Source: an uncultured Bacteroides sp.
GTDB taxonomy: Bacteria; Bacteroidota; Bacteroidia; Bacteroidales; Bacteroidaceae
DNA: 64,000 nucleotides
Assembly (NCBI RefSeq): GCF_905207245.1
Contig: NZ_CAJLKP010000011.1
Span: 42,915 to 106,914 of the forward strand
Direction of reading: 5' to 3'
Below are positions 63,916-64,000 of this stretch, one piece after another. The translations under genes and the position numbers were made by a program. Position 1 is the first letter of the stretch. Every line of letters begins with the position of its first letter. The notes under the pieces were generated by a model. It searched no databases and was not told where the DNA came from. It saw nothing but the letters and a program-made list of their open reading frames with translations.

Positions 63916-64000
63916 CTGCACGGATTTGAATCAGTTACGAGCTACAAGCTACAAGCTACAAGTGCCTTTCGGAACATAGCGCAGCTACTTGTAGCTTGTA
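63916..64000. repeat. Composite palindromic repeat, copy 4 (cut by window end)
   Basis: TCTGCACGG, GAATCAGTTACGAG, then three CTACAAG heptamers, GTGCCTTTCGGAAC and ATAGCGCAGCTACTTGTAGC. The core equals copy 2; there are more CTACAAG units on the 5' arm. The 3' arm runs past the window. Confidence 0.85.

Overview
The window looks like a chromosomal segment of a gut Bacteroides (Bacteroidota). The evidence is two SusC/SusD pairs, two hybrid two-component systems (HTCS), SusD-type lipoproteins and repeated promoter boxes of the Bacteroides form TAnnTTTG. I do not assign a species. No rRNA, tRNA, integrase, transposase or CRISPR array was seen.

Bases 1-37.8 kb form a pectin-utilisation super-locus. 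The left part (+ strand) has a two-domain pectin esterase (CE12-like plus CE8), a CE7-like acetylesterase, SusC-1, SusD-1 and an alpha/beta esterase. Next come HTCS-1 and a second copy of that esterase (both - strand), then the divergent HTCS-2 (+). The right part is all on the - strand. It holds SusC-2, SusD-2 and a surface glycan-binding lipoprotein, a 5'-truncated DUF1593 gene, a GH140 apiosidase-type enzyme, a GH95 enzyme, a small HAD phosphatase, and a GH28-DUF4861-GH43 group. GH140, GH95 (alpha-L-galactosidase type) and the two BT1017-like esterases together point to rhamnogalacturonan-II side chains plus homogalacturonan. That is an inference from family knowledge. The expected logic is surface binding and import (SusCD and the binding protein), periplasmic de-esterification and glycosidase action, and control by the HTCS pair.

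Bases 38-64 kb are mostly housekeeping: fabI, an RsmI-like methyltransferase, a membrane protein with a possible degenerate Nudix domain, lipA, a DPP-IV-type peptidase and a HigBA toxin-antitoxin pair. They continue with a ROK kinase-MFS-SIS operon, a TIGR01212 radical SAM protein, a flavodiiron protein, nagB, an orphan ORF and a GH33 sialidase. The last group is a probable small RNA, an AI-2E transporter, a YciO/Sua5 protein, a Pif1-like helicase with TPRs, a Cof phosphatase, a UbiA/MenA prenyltransferase, a CPBP protease, a PatB-type C-S lyase and a TPR-transmembrane-HTH regulator.

The most interesting non-coding signals are as follows. (1) A shared operator-like motif lies exactly 33 bp from the -7 box in front of SusC-2, GH28 and GH95, with a looser match before SusC-1. 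(2) A composite palindromic repeat occurs four times, once carrying the stop codon of a gene. (3) Two copies of a tandem array have a 22-bp period of alternating TTAC/GTAA half-sites. (4) A probable sRNA with its own promoter and terminator lies beside the sialidase gene.
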